Assembly (NCBI GenBank): GCA_949317995.1
Contig: OX439046.1
Coordinates: 36,492,002-36,556,001, forward strand
Direction: 5' to 3'
Length of the DNA stretch: 64,000 nt
Source of the DNA: Acholoe squamosa
Taxonomy: Eukaryota; Annelida; Polychaeta; Phyllodocida; Polynoidae
The position numbers were made by a program, and so were the translations under genes. Positions 36,001 through 42,000 of the stretch are shown piece by piece (position 1 is the first letter of the stretch; each line of letters begins with the position of its first letter). The notes beneath the pieces were generated by a model. The model was not told the origin of the DNA and made no database searches. It saw only the letters and a list, made by a program, of their open reading frames with translations.

Positions 36001-39000
36001 CATTCGGACACTGTCTTGAGCTTCTCGGGGTCGGCTTTTACGCCGTCTGGAGTTATTATTCGACCGAGATATGTAATAGAAGATTTAAATAGATTACATT
36101 TCTTTGTTTTTAATTTTAGCCCATTTGCTAGAATTCTCTTCAAGACTAGTTCGAGGTTGTTCTTACAATCTTCGAAAGTCTTTCCAAATACTATGACATC
36201 GTCGAGGTACACCAAACAATTCTTCCAAAGAAGATCGCTTAGCATTTCCTCCATCATAGCTTCGAAAGTGGCCGGTGCATTGCACAGCCCAAAAGGTAGA
36301 ACGTTGTACTGAAATAGGCCCATGTGGCTCGAGAAGGCTGTCTTCTCCATGTCCTTAGGGGCCATCCCAATCTGCCAGTACCCCGATTGGAGGTCGAGGG
36401 TACAAAAGTATTTGTTCCCCCCCAATGAGTCTAAGGTCTCGTCTATCCTTGGTAAGGGATAGGAGTTTTTCTTTGTCAAGCCGTTCAGCTTTCTATAATC
36501 GATACAAAATCGAATAGACCCATCCTTCTTTGTGGTCATGCACACAGGGCTAGACCAAGGGCTTGTGCTCGGCACTATGACCCCTTTTTCTAGCTGTTCG
36601 AGAATTTGCTTCTCAGCCTCCACCTTCTTTTTCAGTGGTAACCTCCTATAAGGTATTTTGAAAGGCTTTGAGTCGCCCGTGTCAATCGTATGTAGTACCC
36701 TGCTGGTGCGACCTACCGCGCCCCCCGGTTTCCCGAAGGCATCTTTGTAAGTGGCAAGCAGGGTTCGAAGTCCTTCCTTTTCTGATTTCTTTCTCAAGGA
36801 GGAGTCGTTTACTAACTTCAGTAGGTCATCTGATAATCCCCGTTCCATCCCCGCAGGTAACTCGTTTCGAAATCTAGATTCCGAAATGTGTTCTATTAGG
36901 GACATGTCACCGATTTTCTCGTTCTTTTTAAGGTACACAGGTTTCAGACCCCTGTTCATGATTGGGACTACTGTCCACGATCCACTTCCCACTAAAGTGT
37001 CGACCGAATCTAGGTGTAAGCTAGATAATGCTTCGTAGTTGGGTTCGAAGATGGCATTCGAACCTCGAAATGCATGGTTCGAAGAACACAAAACATCACA
37101 AGCCGTTCCTGGTGGAATTTTCACCGTCTGTACTACGGTGGCTACCGTGGACACATGTCTCAATAAGCACGGGATCTCGCAGTTGTATGGTTGCCTTATC
37201 TTCAACATCCCGAATCGGGGATCCAACACAGCACCGTACAAGCTTGCAAAGTCCAGGCCAATTATCCCGTCGTCACTTATCTCGGCTATAGTAGGGCTCA
37301 TTACATATTCATAGCCCCCCATCCCGATCCGTATGAAAGTCTTGCCAAAAGTCTGCATCTGGCTACCGTCGGCCGTGCAAGCATTAACACCAACTGGTAG
37401 CGTTTCATGGTTGCCGGACACCAGATTGAAGAATTTTCTCGAGACACACGAATGGCTGGCACCTGTGTCAATCAAAAATTCCCCAGTCCGCCCCTTCACC
37501 GATACAGCAATGTACCATCGTTTTCCCCCCAAAGGTGAGGAGTTCTGGGCGAATCGGAGTTGTTCCTTGGAATCACCGATCTCCCATCCGAAGCCCTTCA
37601 AGAAGGTTACACACGGATGGTTCGGGGGGAGGTGTGCCGCACTCACTCGCGTCAACTCTTCAACCCAACCTCCCTCATCTTCGACGTGGGATTGCTCCCT
37701 CTGGTCCTGGCATATGACTGCCCCTTCCCCGTCGAAGCCCCCGGCCCGGGCTGGGGTGAGAGGATCCTTCTCACGTACCAGTCCCCCGGAGGGTATTGAT
37801 TCCTGTACTAGCTCGGGTTCGCCAGCGGTGGCTTTTTGGCAGATTATCGAATCACGGACCACATCCTTTGCCATGGATGCGATCCTCTTTAGTTTTCCTC
37901 ATCTTTCGTCTCCTCTACGTAATTGACTCGGGATAGTACAGGTTTTGGTGCTGTACATTCGTGAGCATAGTGCCCCATTTCTTGGCAACGGTAGCATCGT
38001 AGTTTACTACGGTCAACTCTCCGACGCGTGGGTCTGGTAAGCATTGTCTCAGAGAAGGTTTTCATGAAGTCCTCCATCATTTTCTTCATATCCAGAGGTT
38101 TGGGTGTAACAGTAGTTCTTGGTGGAGGCATTACTGGTGTTCGAACCACAGCCATTTCTCGTACATGGCTGTCCGAATTGGATTTCTGCTCCACCCGGGG
38201 TTCATTGGCACGTCGGTTATACATCCGCCGAGGGATATATTTTCTTTTAACGTCTTTTTTTACCTGTACTGCAGAGATACTGCCGTCCTCCTCCTCGATC
38301 TCTATGATCTCGAAGTCGTTGTCAGTCAATTCAGTGTATGTCGGTTGGTGTATCCCCGACACAGAAGCTGTACTTGTGTTAGTACTCGCACAAACCTTGG
38401 TATTAGAGGATTTCAATTCTACCTTCCCCGCCATGAGGGTCTTCTTTACTGTCCAGCATTCAATTCCCTCGAACAGGTCAGTCAATGTTGGATTTCGTCC
38501 TTTCCAAGCATCCAAAGCTGCTTGTTGTTGTTCCTCGTCTCGAAGTCCGCTCACGAATTGTGGTAGCAAATCGTTCAGGAAAAACTTATCAGAAGGATTG
38601 GTTCCTGGCCGTGCCCTCTGCAGCAGGGATTGCAACTCATACCCATAGGCTCGAAATGATTCTTGTGGCTTCTGTGTCCGTTTCTTGAAAAGCATGAAAG
38701 GGTCTTCACTTACCAGGTTATACAGTAAAATACTAGCAATCTCGACTAGCTCTTGAAAAGTGCCTCGTTCGAAGTACACTTCGTTCCACTTTTCGACAGC
38801 TATTCGGCCGGGGCCATATTTCAGGCATCTGATTAGATGAGGCAGAGCCTCTTCAGGGGTCCATGCGTTACACCTCATGTCATCAGTGAAGTTCGAGAAC
38901 CATTCTTTCCAAGTCTTTACACCCTCGTATAGCTTGGGTAAAATGGCCTGACGCCTAGCCGCATTATTCGAGCGTACCAACTTTTGGCATTGGTTGACAC

Positions 39001-42000
39001 TCCATTCTCGGATGGTCTCCTCACTATGTGCTGCGTTCGAGGTATTAGCTGATTGATTCAGCATGTCTTCTAACACGCTACTTCGGGACCGGCGCCTCGG
39101 AGGTCCACCTGTAGCGCCCCCAGCCCCTGCGGGTGGGGCAGTCGGACCTTGGGTAGTACCCGAAGCACTACCCCCTGACGCACCTTGGTTCCCGGTGCCT
39201 AAAGGTTCTGACTCATCCACAGAGTTGTCATCATAAGACAACTCGAAGTGGCCTTCTTGTTCATCATTATTCCTGTATTCAGTTTCGTCGTTTATGCCAG
39301 TCGTGACACTAAATCGTATTCTACGTTTTTCGGGTTCTGTTGTCCTTGATTCATGACTAGGGTCGTAGACACTGTCCTTACGGACATGAAGATCCGCATT
39401 TTTGTTTACGAACGGGTCGTATCGATCTGGTTTTTTTAAAGCTTCGGCCGGTGTTGATGTTGCCACAGGTGAAGGTCCTTTCACGAATGTGGCATCGCTT
39501 TTAGAAGGTCTCTGCTGGTAGAGTGTATCTAACTGGGTTACAGAAGCACTAGTGTCTGTCTCGAAAGATGAGTCTTTCCCCGTCTCTAGGTCTGCTTCAT
39601 TAATCTGACCATCACTCTCTATTCCCGACACACATGTTTTGAGGGTCATTTTTTTCTTCGTCAGGTTGGCTTTTTCGAGGCAAAGCTCTTGTTGCTTCAG
39701 GAATAAATCTTGGTTGCTATCTTTGATGGATTCCATCACATCCTCGTTATTCAATATACATTGATCTCGAATCTCTAGCAACTTGTTTGCTTCATACTTG
39801 TATTGTTCCATTTCGGCCTTTAATTGCTCGGCCTCTTTCTTTAGTTCGAGGTTCCTGATGGTGGAGCTAGCTTCCTGTTCCTCCAGGTCAACTTCTCTTC
39901 TTAGTTTCTCGTTTTCCCACTCTGCCTTGGCGAGTTCTATATTCCTTTCCATGACATATGCCTGGTATTCGAGGTCGCGTTTCACTTTCTCCTTCAGTTC
40001 GGTTTTTTTCTCGAGTTCCTTCATGTCATTCAACATTCGTTCTTTCTCGGTTTGGTACTGGGAGCATTGTTTCTCCAGGTTCCTAAGCCTCAGAACTTTC
40101 TGTTCGGAGTCTTCTAGCTTTGGTAAACCTTGACGTAGGCGAATTTTGTTCATGGCGTCGAAACTCAGCTTGGCCTGCTCGCGCAAATATTCTGCTGCCG
40201 ACTCAGTAACTCTCTTCGAGCCTCCTATGTCGAATACTGAGACGTCTACATCGTCTAGGGATCGGCGAGGACTTATTGTTTTCGTTTCCGCTCGAGCTGA
40301 GGCTGTTCGTTGAGCATCGAGGGTCATCATCATAATCGGCGGTGGTGTCTCTGTGGTCTCAGTGTTTAATCTGTAGGTATAGTTCGCGGCTGGGGTGGAC
40401 ATTTCTCCTGATCCGGGGTTTCGAACTACCCTCTCCACGTTGGGTCCAGTTATGGAGGTATATCCTCTCATCTGTATTCTATCCAAGTCATTAGCATGAG
40501 CAGTGTCATTCGGTGTGGATCCCGAGATGTTTGATGTTTCATCTCGAGATCCTTCGTGCTCGTGTTCGGCCTCCAGGGCCGCGCACTAACACCAAGTATT
40601 GGTCACGGCACCAGTGTAATGGTTCGAATTATGGTTTCGACTAGTTCGAAGTGAAAACCAGACGAGGTATCTCGGGTTAGTGCAACTGGCACGTGTTTAT
40701 TTCGGTGTAGGTATTACATCCACCTCGAAGAGTACTGCTTAGCTAGGCATAAGCTCAGGTAAGGGTGGTCCGACTCCGTTGGCAGGCAGAGCCAGACTAA
40801 CGCCTCCCTCGGCCCCAGGTAGGGGCTGGAGCGAGGCGGACAGTGCTGCCACCACCCTGCAGGGACCAGTGGTCGAAGAGACCTCTGGTGACTACCGGTG
40901 ATGGGCGCACCGCTCGAAACGCCCTCTCGGGGGAGACGCTCACACTATATCACGATCTACGAGCCCCTACACTTATATACATCACATTCCACATCAATAC
41001 TTACTAGATTCTTCTTCATACTGGAGGTTGGAGATGTTGCTGCAGACGGAGTTGCTGGACAGAACGCTTGACTCGGACCCCTTGCGGGAGTGGCCGGACT
41101 GGGACGACTGTTTGGAGGGTGTGTTGGACAGACTACGGAGTGACTTCTCATCACACTCTAATAACCTAAAACAGCAATACACATATTCATTTAACTAGTT
41201 AGAAATCAAATACTGAAATAGTGATGCTTCTCATATCTTAAATTTAGTAATTATAAGCAAAGCTTCAAAATGTTTCTTTATATTATAATAGAACTTTGGA
41301 AGCTCCTAGGCTATGGCTGAAATATCTGTTTCTGCAAGTTTTGTACAAGCCCCAATATCACACTTCTAAGGTCAGGGAATCGGATTAGTCAATTTCATGT
41401 TCCCTTTCTCTGAAAAAAAAACTAACCAATTCACTTGAAAGTAGATATTTTACTTTTGGCGATGACAAAGACAAATATCAATGCGACTAAAAAAAAAAGA
41501 CCTTCAAAACTTTGAATGGCTAGCAATTCATTAAACAAGTTGTGAGTTAAAAAGTGGCCATGCCATTACACACACACACAGTTAATTATAACTTAATGAT
41601 TGTGGCACAGCTCTGTTTCAGTCTGTTGGCTCTGAACGGGAATTAATTGGGCAGGTTGTTACCACCACGTTAGCCGGGAATCTGTGGGGTCTGGATGCTA
41701 AACCACCAAGGAGATGACACTGATACATTCTTGAATTGTAGTCAGAAATGCAGTCGCAAACTACTGCCTTTTTCGCAAAAACCATGATATTTCAAATTTA
41801 CTTGGCACTTCATGAAGTCTTCGTTTTTCAAGCCTTTCTTGGTATAATGAGGTAAACGCGGAGAACATCTAAATTTAAACCATATATCATAATACCTCGC
41901 GTGTAAGACGTGGCTTATAAGAGAGGATGCACCCCTGGTGCACCTTATATGTCCAACTAAAGTTAGGCTTGTGCCATAGTTACCAAAATGTGACTCCAGA

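Larger units (their letters stand above)
28256..40971 (-). mobile_element. Complete 12.7-kb Ty3/gypsy LTR retrotransposon with extra 1179-aa ORF
   Basis: All structural parts are present: two 357-bp LTRs with TG...CA ends (TGTAGGGG...CATTACA in element orientation), a 4-bp target duplication CTTA (28252-28255 and 40972-40975), a primer site, and three uninterrupted ORFs in the order gag, pol, ORF3. Pol has the order protease, RT, RNase H, integrase, which defines Ty3/gypsy (Metaviridae). At 12.7 kb it is roughly twice the length usual for the group; the excess comes from a large Gag, ORF3 and long untranslated stretches. One mismatch between LTRs and no stop or frameshift in over 3400 codons mean a recent insertion. 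The element is visibly richer in G+C and CpG than its surroundings. It lies in intron 2 of the EVI5-like gene, same strand. Confidence 0.97.

Noticed and set aside
33706..38648. Plus-strand ORFs up to 206 codons opposite pol and gag
   Set aside because: They are antisense shadows of the intact gag and pol frames.
41089..41154. Alternative minus-strand frame through the EVI5-like exon (Pro/Ala/Ser-rich)
   Set aside because: It is out of phase with both neighbouring exons; the LLECDEKSLRSLS frame matches the family and the splice phases.
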